Positions 27,028 to 35,664 of a stretch of 64,000 nucleotides of DNA are shown here, in pieces; positions within the stretch are counted from its first letter, which is position 1; each line of letters begins with the position of its first letter. Made by a program: the position numbers and the translations under genes. Source of the stretch: Psychrobacter sp. Choline-02u-9. Its GTDB lineage: Bacteria; Pseudomonadota; Gammaproteobacteria; Pseudomonadales; Moraxellaceae. The notes below the pieces were generated by a model. It saw only the letters and a list, made by a program, of their open reading frames with translations, did no database searches and had not been told where the DNA came from. The stretch covers positions 186,001 through 250,000 of the forward strand of contig NZ_PJBF01000041.1 of the NCBI RefSeq assembly GCF_002836505.1. The letters are read 5' to 3'.

Positions 27028-28383
27028 TTAAAGTGATGATGCATAGGCCACGAGCTGTTGGCGCTCCGCATCCGTCAGCTGAGTAATATTACCAAGCGGC
27101 ATATAGCCAGTCTGTACCGCAGTGACGATTTTCGCTTTATGAATTTTTAAGTCTTCTGGTGTTTGCAAAATGATTCCTGCTGGCGGCGCGGCAAAGCCTT
27201 GCTGTGTCGGTTGTACCGCATGACAGGTGCTACAGCGCGTATGCACGACATCCATCATGGCGTCATCTGCTGACGCGCTCACTGGTACGGCTTCAGCAAT
27301 AGCGGCATCATTGTTAACGCTATTAGTAGCATTACTATTAGAATTGGTATTAGCGTTAGCAACAGCATCAGTGCTTGAGTCAGTAGTCGCGCTTGTAGCT
27401 GGCGGCGTGCTATCAGTTGTCGTAGGTGCTACTGAAGTAGTAGCAGGCATTGCTGGCGCTGGCTCAATCGGCTCAGGTCGCATCCAGATAATTAATAATA
27501 CAGTTAATACGGCTGGAATGACCAAGTAGCGCGGTTTTTTATGACCCAAATGCTTTTGGTTAAAGTAATGACGGGCAGTCGCGGTGATGATACCGACGAA
27601 GACCAATACCAACCAACCTTTCTCATGAGCATACATCATTGGGTAATGGTTGCTGATCATGGTAAAAATCAGCGGTAGGGTAAAGTAGTTATTCATCAGT
27701 GAGCGATTTTTGGCTTGTAATGCCAATTCAGCCACTTCTTTACCTGGTTTTTCGCCGCGACGCACACAGTCAACGAGCGCACGCTGAGCCGGCATGATAC
27801 CGAAGAATACGTTACCTACCATCACCGTGCCCAAGATGGCACCGATATGAATAAACGAAGCGCGATCACTAAATAGCTGATAAGAGCCCCAGCTCGCGAT
27901 GACCAGCAAGATAAAAATCAAGGTACTAAAGATAAACGCGTTTTTACCCAAATGACTGCGTACGATCACTTCATAAATGAAGTAACTGCCAAATAAGAAA
28001 AGCAAGCTGGTGGCAATGGCACCGATACTAGTAAACGGCACTTTGCTTGGGTCAATTAGGTAGGCAGTTGCATTGGCATAATAGACGATAGACATCATCG
28101 CCGCACCCGTCAGCCAAGTGGTATAAGCTTCCCATTTAAACCAATGTAGCGTCTTTGGCATCTCTTCGGGTTCGAGTTTGTATTTGGCAATCTCATAAAA
28201 CCCGCCGCCATGGACGGCCCAAAGATCACCCGAAATGCCTTTGTCTGTTTTCCACTGTGGCGGTTTGCGTAGACTTAGATCTAGCCACACAAAATAAAAC
28301 GATGCACCAATCCATGCCACCCCAGCGATAACATGAAACCATCGGAAAAATAAACTCAACCATTCGAGAAGATAGGCGCCCAT
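27028..28383 (-). CDS. puuD: Membrane-bound urate hydroxylase PuuD with cytochrome c domain
   Basis: PuuD oxidises urate to 5-hydroxyisourate at the inner membrane and passes electrons to its own c-type haem rather than to oxygen. The N-terminal ~290 residues hold about eight membrane segments (LFFRWFHVIAGVAWIGASFY near the start). A low-complexity Thr/Ser/Asn/Ala linker (about residues 300-370) leads to a periplasmic cytochrome c domain with the haem motif CSTCH (about residue 385) and a distal Met in TGYMPLGN (about residue 430). It needs c-type haem maturation. No soluble uricase is present in the window, so this is the urate oxidation step. Confidence 0.95.
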   Translation of the reverse strand: MGAYLLEWLSLFFRWFHVIAGVAWIGASFYFVWLDLSLRKPPQWKTDKGISGDLWAVHGGGFYEIAKYKLEPEEMPKTLHWFKWEAYTTWLTGAAMMSIVYYANATAYLIDPSKVPFTSIGAIATSLLFLFGSYFIYEVIVRSHLGKNAFIFSTLIFILLVIASWGSYQLFSDRASFIHIGAILGTVMVGNVFFGIMPAQRALVDCVRRGEKPGKEVAELALQAKNRSLMNNYFTLPLIFTMISNHYPMMYAHEKGWLVLVFVGIITATARHYFNQKHLGHKKPRYLVIPAVLTVLLIIWMRPEPIEPAPAMPATTSVAPTTTDSTPPATSATTDSSTDAVANANTNSNSNATNSVNNDAAIAEAVPVSASADDAMMDVVHTRCSTCHAVQPTQQGFAAPPAGIILQTPEDLKIHKAKIVTAVQTGYMPLGNITQLTDAERQQLVAYASSL

Positions 28384-28494
28384 GTAATAAATGTCCTTTA
28401 ATATGACAGTGTCTTAATAAAATGTCTTGGTAATTTCTTTTGATAGTATTTCTTGAACACTAATAACAAAGCAGAGAGCTAAACAGCGCCAAAG

Positions 28495-28863
28495 CTACGA
28501 TCCGCGATAGGTACTATAACCGTGCGCACTAAGCAGAAGTGGCACGTGATAATGACTGGCATCGTTTACCACAAAGTCGATAACCACTTGCGGGTAAAAT
28601 GCTGTCAACTGCTGAGCATTAAAATAAGACTGAGTATCAAACGTTACGGTATAGCGGCCAATATTTAGCTGATGCTCTGTGCTATCGATGGCTGTATCAA
28701 ACTGCCAAGCGTCTGGTGTGACACGGCCATCACTATTGGTTGTGCCATGTGCCAATAATGTGGCGGCACCGTTGTCTCGTATGCGGTGTAAGGTAACGGC
28801 GACATCAGCCGCAGGTTTGCCAAGATGAGTGTCTAAGATATGTGATGATAGGGTGGCAGACAT
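28495..28863 (-). CDS. uraH: 5-hydroxyisourate hydrolase (transthyretin-like)
   Basis: This 122-residue transthyretin-like enzyme hydrolyses 5-hydroxyisourate to OHCU. It begins with the family motif LSSHILDTHLGKPAADVAVTL (catalytic His at about residue 8) and ends with YRGS, the C-terminal signature of HIU hydrolases, after HYHVPLLLSAHGYSTY. No extra targeting sequence is seen, so it acts in the cytoplasm. It lies between uraD and puuD on the same strand. Confidence 0.97.
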   Translation of the reverse strand: MSATLSSHILDTHLGKPAADVAVTLHRIRDNGAATLLAHGTTNSDGRVTPDAWQFDTAIDSTEHQLNIGRYTVTFDTQSYFNAQQLTAFYPQVVIDFVVNDASHYHVPLLLSAHGYSTYRGS

Positions 28864-28940
28864 AATGCTTCCTTTAAATTTGTGAGAAATATAAATAGGA
28901 TAAAAATGCTAGTCTAACTCTGCGACTACTATTTGCCTGT

Positions 28941-29462
28941 CTAAGCATTGTCTAGTAGTTTGTTTAAACGTAGACGCGTAATTTTATTTTGCTCAGCGGC
29001 TGCATTGGCAAGCTCTGTGGCACGATCATTAGGCAAGCGCGCTAATAGTAGATCCAGCATTTGCTGCGCGCTTTTACCCGTCGCAAAGACAATAAAAATA
29101 AAACCAAATTTATCAAGATAGTCGCGATTTCCTTTGGCAAGTGCTTCGAGGACTTCGTCTGCTGCATCGTTAGCGCCTGATTGTTCGTGTGCGGCGCTAC
29201 TTTGTGTGTTGCGGTATTTCTCTTTTAGAGATGCTACGTTGCCGATTTGTGGATGCCCATCAAACGCTTCTAATAAGTTAGCCTCATCATTTTGTACTTT
29301 GTTCCAGATAGCGTCGCTACTTGTTAGCAGTGCATCAACGTCTACAAAAGGGCGGGCGTCTGCAAGCTTATAAGCCCAGCTTTTACTGGTGCAGCAAGTC
29401 AATAGCTGAGCGATGGCGACTTCTTGTGATAAATCGTTGAATTGCGCTAAGGTTAAGCTCAC
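28941..29462 (-). CDS. uraD: OHCU decarboxylase
   Basis: UraD decarboxylates 2-oxo-4-hydroxy-4-carboxy-5-ureidoimidazoline to S-allantoin, making the reaction stereospecific. The 173-residue all-helical protein shows the conserved AFDGHPQIGN with the catalytic His (about residue 69), EYLDKFGFIF-type residues in RDYLDKFGFIFIVFATGKSA, and the C-terminal EQNKITRLRLNKLL. It is the first gene of the minus-strand urate operon (uraD-uraH-puuD-puuE-alc-allA). The divergent upstream region contains a RutR-like operator about 380 bases from its start. Confidence 0.96.
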   Translation of the reverse strand: MSLTLAQFNDLSQEVAIAQLLTCCTSKSWAYKLADARPFVDVDALLTSSDAIWNKVQNDEANLLEAFDGHPQIGNVASLKEKYRNTQSSAAHEQSGANDAADEVLEALAKGNRDYLDKFGFIFIVFATGKSAQQMLDLLLARLPNDRATELANAAAEQNKITRLRLNKLLDNA

Positions 29463-29985
29463 GATGACATCCTTTTCTAATAGGGTAGCCCGTTATCTGT
29501 GTCGGGCGATAAATGTTTGATAGAGGTTTATACCTTATGGTTATTTGCATAAACTTACAGGTATAAGCAGTAATCTTGATAAGCAGCGGCTGTTTCAGTT
29601 TTATGGCTGCTTTGATTAAGCTAATCGCTATTAATTTGCATAAAATCAAAAGTCGATAATCTATGTGTTCGTAGTCAGAGCTTTGGCGCTTATATACGCT
29701 TTGCATAATTTCAAGTTATAGTGAACTGACAATATGAAACAGATTTGCTAAGGAAACACTGATATTTTGGCCGTCTAAAACGTCTGGCAAGAGGTAGTTA
29801 ATGACGGCGTAATTGATTTACAGTTCCCATTTTGCTAAAACCTGACTAATTGGTCAACTGTTTTGTGCGAAATATTTTTATTTAACAGGTTATGCTGCTC
29901 AAATCTATGTGTTTATATAAGAATACATAGCAAAATATAGCGACTATTTTGTCGAACCTGTCTCTTAGAGTGAGATACCACTGCT
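29463..29985. other. Divergent regulatory region between uraD and the TetR gene
   Basis: The 523 non-coding bases must contain promoters for the urate operon and the regulator. A 107-codon minus-strand frame overlaps the uraD start and is out of frame with it; it has no family features. The only clear element is the palindrome at 29843-29856. Confidence 0.6.
29842..29857. promoter_or_regulatory. RutR-like operator between uraD and tetR-type gene
   Basis: CTGACTAATTGGTCAA is an interrupted palindrome close to the TTGACCAnnTGGTCAA consensus known for E. coli RutR. The complement of the permease-promoter site matches it at 16 of 18 positions over the wider stretch. On the minus strand it includes TTGACC, a good -35 hexamer toward uraD. 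It lies 130 bases upstream of the TetR-type gene. Confidence 0.68.
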
Positions 29986-30651
29986 ATGACTCAAAACAAT
30001 CAAAAGGAAGAAACCTCAGTGACTGATACGCCCTCGCACCGTAGCCAACAAGCCATTCGCGCACAGAATCAAGCGCTTATCTTAGCGGCAGCTGAAGAAG
30101 AGTTTGTGCTTCAGAGCTATCGCGGCGCTACGATGCAGGGCATTGCTGATAGAGCAGGCTTACCTAAAGCCAATGTTCACTACTACTTTAAAAATAAAAA
30201 AAACCTCTACATGGCAGTGCTACGCTCGATCATTCAAGAATGGAATGAAGGCTTGGTAACCATGACAGTAGATAGCGACCCAAAAACAGTCATCGAAAAA
30301 TTCGTCCGTACCAAGCTACATCAGGCATTTGTCAATCCAAGTCGCCATAAATTATTTGCGATTGAAGTCATCGGTGGTGCACCGCATTTGCATGAATTTA
30401 TGTCCACTACGATGAAGGAGTGGGTACACGATAAAGCGCAGGTAATGAAAGAGTGGCACAAGCAAGGAAAAATTGGGATTACTGATCCTCTACAACTACT
30501 GATTTTGATTTGGGCGACTACCCAACGTTATGCTGAATTCGAGATTGAAATCGTTGGATTGATGGATAAGACGGCGTATGACGCAGCAGATGAAGCGCGT
30601 GCGGCAGACTTTCTGGTGCCTTTTATTTTAAAAGGCTGTGGCCTTGAATGA
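29986..30651 (+). CDS. TetR family regulator, RutR-like; probable purine cluster regulator
   Basis: This is a 221-residue TetR-fold protein. A polar N-terminus of ~28 residues precedes the helix-turn-helix with YRGATMQGIADRAGLPKANV and HYYFKNKKNLYMAVLRSII (about residues 42-80). The ligand-binding half includes RHKLFAIEVIGGAPHLHEFM and LQLLILIWATTQRYAEFE, resembling RutR in layout. E. coli RutR senses pyrimidines and also touches purine genes. Here the gene sits between the urate operon and a purine permease, and RutR-like palindromes lie at three promoters of the cluster, so control of purine catabolism is the likely role. The ligand is not known. Confidence 0.85.
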   Translation: MTQNNQKEETSVTDTPSHRSQQAIRAQNQALILAAAEEEFVLQSYRGATMQGIADRAGLPKANVHYYFKNKKNLYMAVLRSIIQEWNEGLVTMTVDSDPKTVIEKFVRTKLHQAFVNPSRHKLFAIEVIGGAPHLHEFMSTTMKEWVHDKAQVMKEWHKQGKIGITDPLQLLILIWATTQRYAEFEIEIVGLMDKTAYDAADEARAADFLVPFILKGCGLE

Positions 30652-30704
30652 TAACAAGATAGCTATTTGACAAGGTTCCTATTTAATAAGTCAGGTGCTT
30701 AATC

Positions 30705-30747
30705 AGCGAAGTGCACAGATTGTTTCTATTTTTCTGTGCACCTCGCT
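30705..30747. terminator. Bidirectional hairpin between TetR gene and permease
   Basis: AGCGAAGTGCACAGA pairs with TCTGTGCACCTCGCT (one mismatch). It lies between two convergent genes. A second, alternative hairpin shares its right arm: CGCTTAATGCTAA (30744-30756) pairs with TTAGCATTAAGCG (30788-30800), which overlaps the permease stop codon. The T-runs are short, so termination strength is uncertain. Confidence 0.55.
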
Positions 30748-30793
30748 TAATGCTAAACACTTCGATATATTTAACCCTAGCTTTCGCTTAGCA

Positions 30794-32200
30794 TTAAGCG
30801 ACTTCTTGCGTTGGTTCTAAGTTGTCTTTTGCGTGCTGTGCTTTAGTATCAAACTCGATGCCATAGTTTTTGGGTAAAATCATATCAAGCGTGATTGCCA
30901 CAATCCCTGCCATCGTTACTGCTGAGCCAAAGATATTTTGAAAGAACTGTGGCGTTTGTGACAGTACGTCAGGAACAAAGGCGATACCCGTTGCCAGACC
31001 TAGCGAGGTGGCAATGATTAAGACATTACGATGCGTAAATTGCACGGTAGATAAGATACGAATACCAGCAGTCGCTACCGTCGCAAACATCAGTAGCGTG
31101 ACGCCGCCAACAACAGGCTTCGGTAACTGCGTAAAAATAGCACCAAGGACAGGGAATAGCCCCATCAGGCATAGAATGCCGCCCACATAGAAACCCACGT
31201 AGCGACTGGCAATACCCGTCATTTGGATCACACCATTGTTTTGGCTAAAGGTCGTCACAGGGAAGGTATTGAATACCGCCGCAATCAGAGAGTTAACACC
31301 ATCTCCTAGTACACCGCCTTTGATGCGTTTCTCATAAAGAGGGCCTTTGATCGGTTCACCTGATATCATTGAGGTCGCCGTCAAATCGCCTGAAGTCTCA
31401 ATACTGGTAATGATGTACATAAAGGCAATGGGAATAAAGGCCTGCCAATCAAAACCAAAGCCATATTTAAATGGGATTGGCACCGTAAAAAAAGCCGCTT
31501 CAGAAACCAGAGAAAAATCAATACGGCCCATAAATACGGCAGCGATAAGCCCGAGTATCAAGCCGATAAAGATGGCGCTTGAGCGAATGACTTTATTATT
31601 GATGATGCTAATCAGTACGACACTTGCCAGCACACCACCGCCCAAAAGTAAGTTCGGAATACTACCAAAATCTTCAGCACCAAACCCGCCTGCTAAGTCA
31701 GTCAGACCTACTTTAGTTAATGACAAACCAATCGTGACAATCACGCAGCCTGTAACAATGGGGCTCATAAAAGATTTGAGTTTGGTTATAAATTGACTCA
31801 AAAATATCTCAACAAATGCACCGAGAAATGAAACACCAAAAATAACTGATAGAATCTCTTCTGGGCCACCGCCGCGGTTTTTTACCACAAACCCTGCTGT
31901 CAGTACCGCTGCCAGAAATCCAAAGCTGGTGCCTTGTAACGCCATGAGACCAGAGCCAACAGGACCTACTTTACGGGTCTGAATAAAGGTTGCAACGCCA
32001 GATACTATCAATGACATACTGAGAAGGTAGGGGATATGCTCTCCTAAACCTAATGTGCCACCTATGATAAGAGAGGGTGTGATGATACCTACAAACGCTG
32101 CAAGTACATGCTGTATAGCACCTAAAAATGCTTTGATGGGGGTAGGACGGTCATGCAGTCTATACAGTAAGTCGGTATTCGCTGGAACGTTTTCACTCAT
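30794..32200 (-). CDS. NCS2 family purine permease (xanthine/urate type)
   Basis: This 468-residue inner membrane transporter of the nucleobase:cation symporter 2 family has about 14 hydrophobic segments. Diagnostic segments are AIQHVLAAFVGIITPSLIIG (QH motif, about residue 30), GPVGSGLMALQGTSFGFLAA, the IETSGDLTATS loop and TFPVTTFSQNNGVIQMTGIA (about residue 313). These match the XanP/XanQ/UacT branch rather than the uracil branch. A RutR-like operator lies 194 bases upstream, and it flanks the purine cluster, so it most likely imports xanthine or urate. Which of the two cannot be settled by reading alone. Confidence 0.9.
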   Translation of the reverse strand: MSENVPANTDLLYRLHDRPTPIKAFLGAIQHVLAAFVGIITPSLIIGGTLGLGEHIPYLLSMSLIVSGVATFIQTRKVGPVGSGLMALQGTSFGFLAAVLTAGFVVKNRGGGPEEILSVIFGVSFLGAFVEIFLSQFITKLKSFMSPIVTGCVIVTIGLSLTKVGLTDLAGGFGAEDFGSIPNLLLGGGVLASVVLISIINNKVIRSSAIFIGLILGLIAAVFMGRIDFSLVSEAAFFTVPIPFKYGFGFDWQAFIPIAFMYIITSIETSGDLTATSMISGEPIKGPLYEKRIKGGVLGDGVNSLIAAVFNTFPVTTFSQNNGVIQMTGIASRYVGFYVGGILCLMGLFPVLGAIFTQLPKPVVGGVTLLMFATVATAGIRILSTVQFTHRNVLIIATSLGLATGIAFVPDVLSQTPQFFQNIFGSAVTMAGIVAITLDMILPKNYGIEFDTKAQHAKDNLEPTQEVA

Positions 32201-32605
32201 GGTGGTTTCCTCCTAAAATAACTGCTTAGTACCCGCTTGACTGTAGATATCAGACAATGTGGTAGATCACGAGATCAAAGTCTTAACCCAATCCTTGACT
32301 TGTTTTTTATCGATGTAAACAATAGGATACGCATCCGTCTGTAAGATAAACAATGAAAATAGCTAATATATGTTGGCTAATATTTGAACAACCTGACCAA
32401 TTAGTCAGGTCTATTTAGGCTATAGGTAAAATACAAATCATTGCAATGTTTTTTTTGATACTAGTGCGTTTACAGGTTTGTTACGAAGGAGGGAGGGTTA
32501 GGTAACATTGGAAAGCAGATCAAAGAAGAGGGGTGCTGACCATTGAGAACGAATAAGTACTAAGACCTATCGTTATATCTATTGCTGTTTTTTAAACAAA
32601 AAAAA
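32201..32605. other. Permease upstream region
   Basis: No gene-like frame is seen between the permease start and the tolB terminator. The region carries the RutR-like operator at 32392-32409 and a TTGTTC hexamer next to it on the minus strand that could serve as a -35 element. Confidence 0.5.
32392..32409. promoter_or_regulatory. RutR-like operator upstream of the purine permease
   Basis: CCTGACCAATTAGTCAGG is an 18-bp palindrome broken at only one base pair. It is nearly the same as the sites at 29843-29856 (as complement) and 16912-16925. It probably binds the TetR-type regulator encoded at 29986-30651. Confidence 0.72.
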
Positions 32606-32633
32606 GCCCAACCATAACGACTATGATTGGGGC
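32606..32633 (-). terminator. Intrinsic terminator of tolB
   Basis: GCCCAACCATA pairs with TATGATTGGGGC with small imperfections; on the minus strand it is followed by eight T residues. It lies about 50 bases past the tolB stop. Confidence 0.8.
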
Positions 32634-32680
32634 ATTTCAATTTTGCTTACTTGATATTTATTCTACTATAACCAAAATTG

Positions 32681-33973
32681 CTACTTTGGGCTTGATGACC
32701 ATACGGGTGAGCGGATAACGCCTTGCCCTGATTTACCAAACGCTTCGCCACCATTGAGAGATTTGATGGTCAGCACCCCTTTGCCGCCTTGGGTCGATGC
32801 GTAGACCACGCGTTTACCGTTTGGTGAGAAGCTTGGAGCTTCGTCGATACCTGTATTGCCAAGATTGGTAGTGATAGCACCATTGCTATTCATAATAGCC
32901 GCTGAGCGTCCACTCAAAAAGGCAATTTGTGTACCGTCACTGCTAAACTGTGGACTGGTCGCATAACCTCCATTTGAAACTTTAATGGTTTGTCCCGTGG
33001 CAAACTCGTAGCGATAGACTTGCGGCTTGTTAAAGCCAGTTTTATCACTGACAAAAACGAAAGATTTGCCGTCTGGTGCATAGCTTGGTTGTACTTCACT
33101 GCTTGGTAAATTGGTAAGCCTTCTAGGTGTACCGCCGCTGGCACTCATCTCATAGATATCAGCGCTACCTTCAAAACTACTAGAGAATAATATCTTGCTA
33201 CCATCAGGAGAGAACGAGGGGCTTAGGTTACTACCTGAAAAAGGCGTCAGAGCAGTTGCACCGCCGCCACTGACGTTTTGCACATAGATAACAGGATATG
33301 ATTTCTCACGTTGTACCGAGTAGGCGATACGGTTGCCATCAGGTGACCATGCTGGTGAGAAGATAGAGCCTGCCACTTCAGTAATGGTTCTAGCGTTTTC
33401 GCCATCAGCATCCATTACTTTGAGACGAGAGATCTTTTGTTTGCCAGTTCCTGTTTCTTCAATATAAGCAATGCGTCCTGAGAAATCCCCTGGAATACCA
33501 GTAATCAGCTCGTACACTTTGTCTGCGATGACATGACCGGCATAACGCATACTTTCCCTATTATTGTCGGCGGTTAGGCTTTGCTTGCCTTCTATCACAC
33601 GACCAGATTTGACATCGATGACTTCATAATCGGTGATTATTTTGCCACGATTGGTACGCGTACTGCCGACAACCAGATACGGTATGCCCATGCTTTGCCA
33701 AACGGGTAATGTACCTGTCAGCTCTTTACTGCTGTGCGGCTGCTGTGGTAGATCTTGATTGGTTACTTTTAGCTCGGTTTTACTCAAGTCATTTAATATA
33801 ATCGGTGATAAGACAGAGTCACCCGCAAACGATACAAACGCAACTTGGTTTTGCTGAACAGGAATCTCATAGTCCAATTCTAGTACAACAGGTGCAGCGA
33901 GCACGCTTTGCGATATTAGCAATGCTGAGGTACTGGCGAGTAATGAGACTAGTAGTTTTTTGTGGGTACGCAT
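32681..33973 (-). CDS. tolB: Tol-Pal system periplasmic protein TolB
   Basis: TolB is the periplasmic beta-propeller that links the inner-membrane TolQRA motor to Pal and helps outer-membrane constriction at division. The 430-residue precursor has a signal peptide (LLVSLLASTSALLISQSVLA, cleavage after residue 27). An N-terminal alpha/beta domain follows, then repeated propeller blades with motifs such as SPAWSPDGNRIAY, SPSFSPDGSKILF, QPSYAPDGKSFVF and APSFSPNGKRVVY. It ends the tolQ-tolR-tolA-tolB row. No pal gene follows; the next gene is the NCS2 permease. Confidence 0.96.
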   Translation of the reverse strand: MRTHKKLLVSLLASTSALLISQSVLAAPVVLELDYEIPVQQNQVAFVSFAGDSVLSPIILNDLSKTELKVTNQDLPQQPHSSKELTGTLPVWQSMGIPYLVVGSTRTNRGKIITDYEVIDVKSGRVIEGKQSLTADNNRESMRYAGHVIADKVYELITGIPGDFSGRIAYIEETGTGKQKISRLKVMDADGENARTITEVAGSIFSPAWSPDGNRIAYSVQREKSYPVIYVQNVSGGGATALTPFSGSNLSPSFSPDGSKILFSSSFEGSADIYEMSASGGTPRRLTNLPSSEVQPSYAPDGKSFVFVSDKTGFNKPQVYRYEFATGQTIKVSNGGYATSPQFSSDGTQIAFLSGRSAAIMNSNGAITTNLGNTGIDEAPSFSPNGKRVVYASTQGGKGVLTIKSLNGGEAFGKSGQGVIRSPVWSSSPK

Positions 33974-34109
33974 GAGTAAAGGGAGCTCCTAAAATTAGTA
34001 TGATATTCATTTTTTATTTAATGAGACAAGCATCTAGATGAGGCAGCAACCTATGCGAGACAAGCCGCTTAACGTCACGTTACCAATATTATAAGAACCT
34101 AGCAACTGA

Positions 34110-35132
34110 TTAATTGCTGCCTTTAAACTGTATGGTAAAAGTCGGGTATTTAGGGTCATCAGCATCAATCGGGAGACTGCCAGTATTGAGTACCGCTTGT
34201 TTTGCCGCTTCGTTGACCGTGTTATCAGGTCCAGAGGCCGTCACGTTGATCACATCGCCATTTTCATTGACAGTGATGGTCAAGATGGCACGTTGAGTAG
34301 AGCCTCGCGCGGCGGTAGGCGGCGTATAGTTGCGCTTGATTAAATTGATGATTTCGCTGTTGCTAGCACCGCGACTGCCACTGGATGCAGAACGACTACT
34401 ACCCTTGGACGTACTAGAGGTTGACGTATCACCAGATATAGTAGATTGCCCATCTGACAGGCTAAAAGTTTTCCCTGCATTGCCAGAGCCGGCAGTATCA
34501 ATCTCAATATTGCGATCGCTAGCAGTGGGACGTTTTATCTTTGGTGGATTGTTCTGCTTTTGACGAAACTCTCCCAGTCTTTTTTGTTCTTCTATGAGCT
34601 GGTCGCGTTTGCTTTGATCGACTTGGTCAAGCTCTTCCATGGCTGACTCGTCTAATTGTGCTGCCCACTCAGCCATTTTGCGCTCATATTCTTGATTTTG
34701 CTCAAGCAAACGTTGTTGATGGTCTTCGCTCATCAGTATGGGTTGACCAGCGGGTTCCTCAGATCGTGTAAATACAGGCACGCGCTGAGAGCTTGACTGA
34801 CTTTGATTTTGCGCACTTACGCTACTACCAGATATTTCTGGCTGGGCACTACTAGACGAGTCGCTAGTGCTACTATCCATCTGCATTGCGCTGGCTGCTG
34901 CACGGTTGGCCAATATTTGTCCTTGCATTTCAGCAAGTTGCTCAGGAGATACCATGACCGTCTCAATACTACCAGCAGTCTCGACCTCAATGGTTTGATA
35001 GTTGTAAACCAGTATGCCGATGATAAGACCATGCGCCAGTAAGCTTAGCAACGTCGGCAGTGTTAGCCCGTTGCTTTCTGGTTCGGTAGGTACATAGACG
35101 GCAGGAGCATTATGCATGGTAAGGATACTCAT
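34110..35132 (-). CDS. tolA: Cell envelope integrity protein TolA
   Basis: TolA spans the periplasm and carries force from TolQR to the outer membrane. The 340-residue protein has one N-terminal membrane helix (about residues 24-45), a Ser/Gln-rich stretch, a charged helical region with many Glu, Gln and Lys (about residues 130-205), a Ser/Gly-rich spacer, and a TonB/TolA-like C-terminal domain (about residues 255-340, with AILTITVNENGDVINVTASG). The central helix is short compared with the long Ala/Lys-rich helix of E. coli TolA. It lies 73 bases after tolR. Confidence 0.9.
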   Translation of the reverse strand: MSILTMHNAPAVYVPTEPESNGLTLPTLLSLLAHGLIIGILVYNYQTIEVETAGSIETVMVSPEQLAEMQGQILANRAAASAMQMDSSTSDSSSSAQPEISGSSVSAQNQSQSSSQRVPVFTRSEEPAGQPILMSEDHQQRLLEQNQEYERKMAEWAAQLDESAMEELDQVDQSKRDQLIEEQKRLGEFRQKQNNPPKIKRPTASDRNIEIDTAGSGNAGKTFSLSDGQSTISGDTSTSSTSKGSSRSASSGSRGASNSEIINLIKRNYTPPTAARGSTQRAILTITVNENGDVINVTASGPDNTVNEAAKQAVLNTGSLPIDADDPKYPTFTIQFKGSN

Positions 35133-35205
35133 GAACGTGATTTGTCAGATTGATTACTAGGATTAGCTATTATGATATGAAACGTTTACTAAAGGATATT
35201 TATCA

Positions 35206-35664
35206 CTATAAAGAAGGCGTGGGTAGAGGCGCACCGGTCAGTAACCCAACTTTTTCGATACCTGCTTGCTGCAAAGTTGCCATGAGCGTCATGATGGCAC
35301 CATACTGATTGTTTTGATCGGCATTGATCATCACCTGTACTGGCTCAGCATTACTATTATCGCTCTGAGACTGTAGGTTAGATAATGTATTAATCAGCTC
35401 AGGCTCACTTACAGGCACGTCAACATTGCTTTCATAACTGATAAAAATATCACCCTTGTCAGTCAAAGAAACAATCACAGGTAATTGGCTTTGACTCATG
35501 GTATTGGTTTGTTCTTTTGGCAAATCAACATCGACGCCTGTAATCAGCATCGGCGCTGTCACCATAAAGATCACCAGTAGCACCAGCATGACGTCAATGT
35601 AAGGTACGACGTTCATTTCTGCATTAAGAGCTTTTTTTTCACGGCCGTAGGGGTTTGGTTTCAT
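35206..35664 (-). CDS. tolR: Tol-Pal system protein TolR (ExbD family)
   Basis: TolR is the 152-residue partner of TolQ in the proton-driven motor. A short basic cytoplasmic tail is followed by one membrane helix, PYIDVMLVLLVIFMVTAPML, with the essential Asp24, and a periplasmic ExbD/TolR domain containing VNAEPVQ-type and GAIMTLMATLQQAGIEKVGL segments. Its start overlaps the tolQ stop by 4 bases, so translation is coupled. Confidence 0.96.
   Translation of the reverse strand: MKPNPYGREKKALNAEMNVVPYIDVMLVLLVIFMVTAPMLITGVDVDLPKEQTNTMSQSQLPVIVSLTDKGDIFISYESNVDVPVSEPELINTLSNLQSQSDNSNAEPVQVMINADQNNQYGAIMTLMATLQQAGIEKVGLLTGAPLPTPSL

Noticed and set aside
29383..29706. 107-codon minus-strand frame before uraD
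   Set aside because: It overlaps the uraD start in another frame and has no domain; uraD is clearly real.
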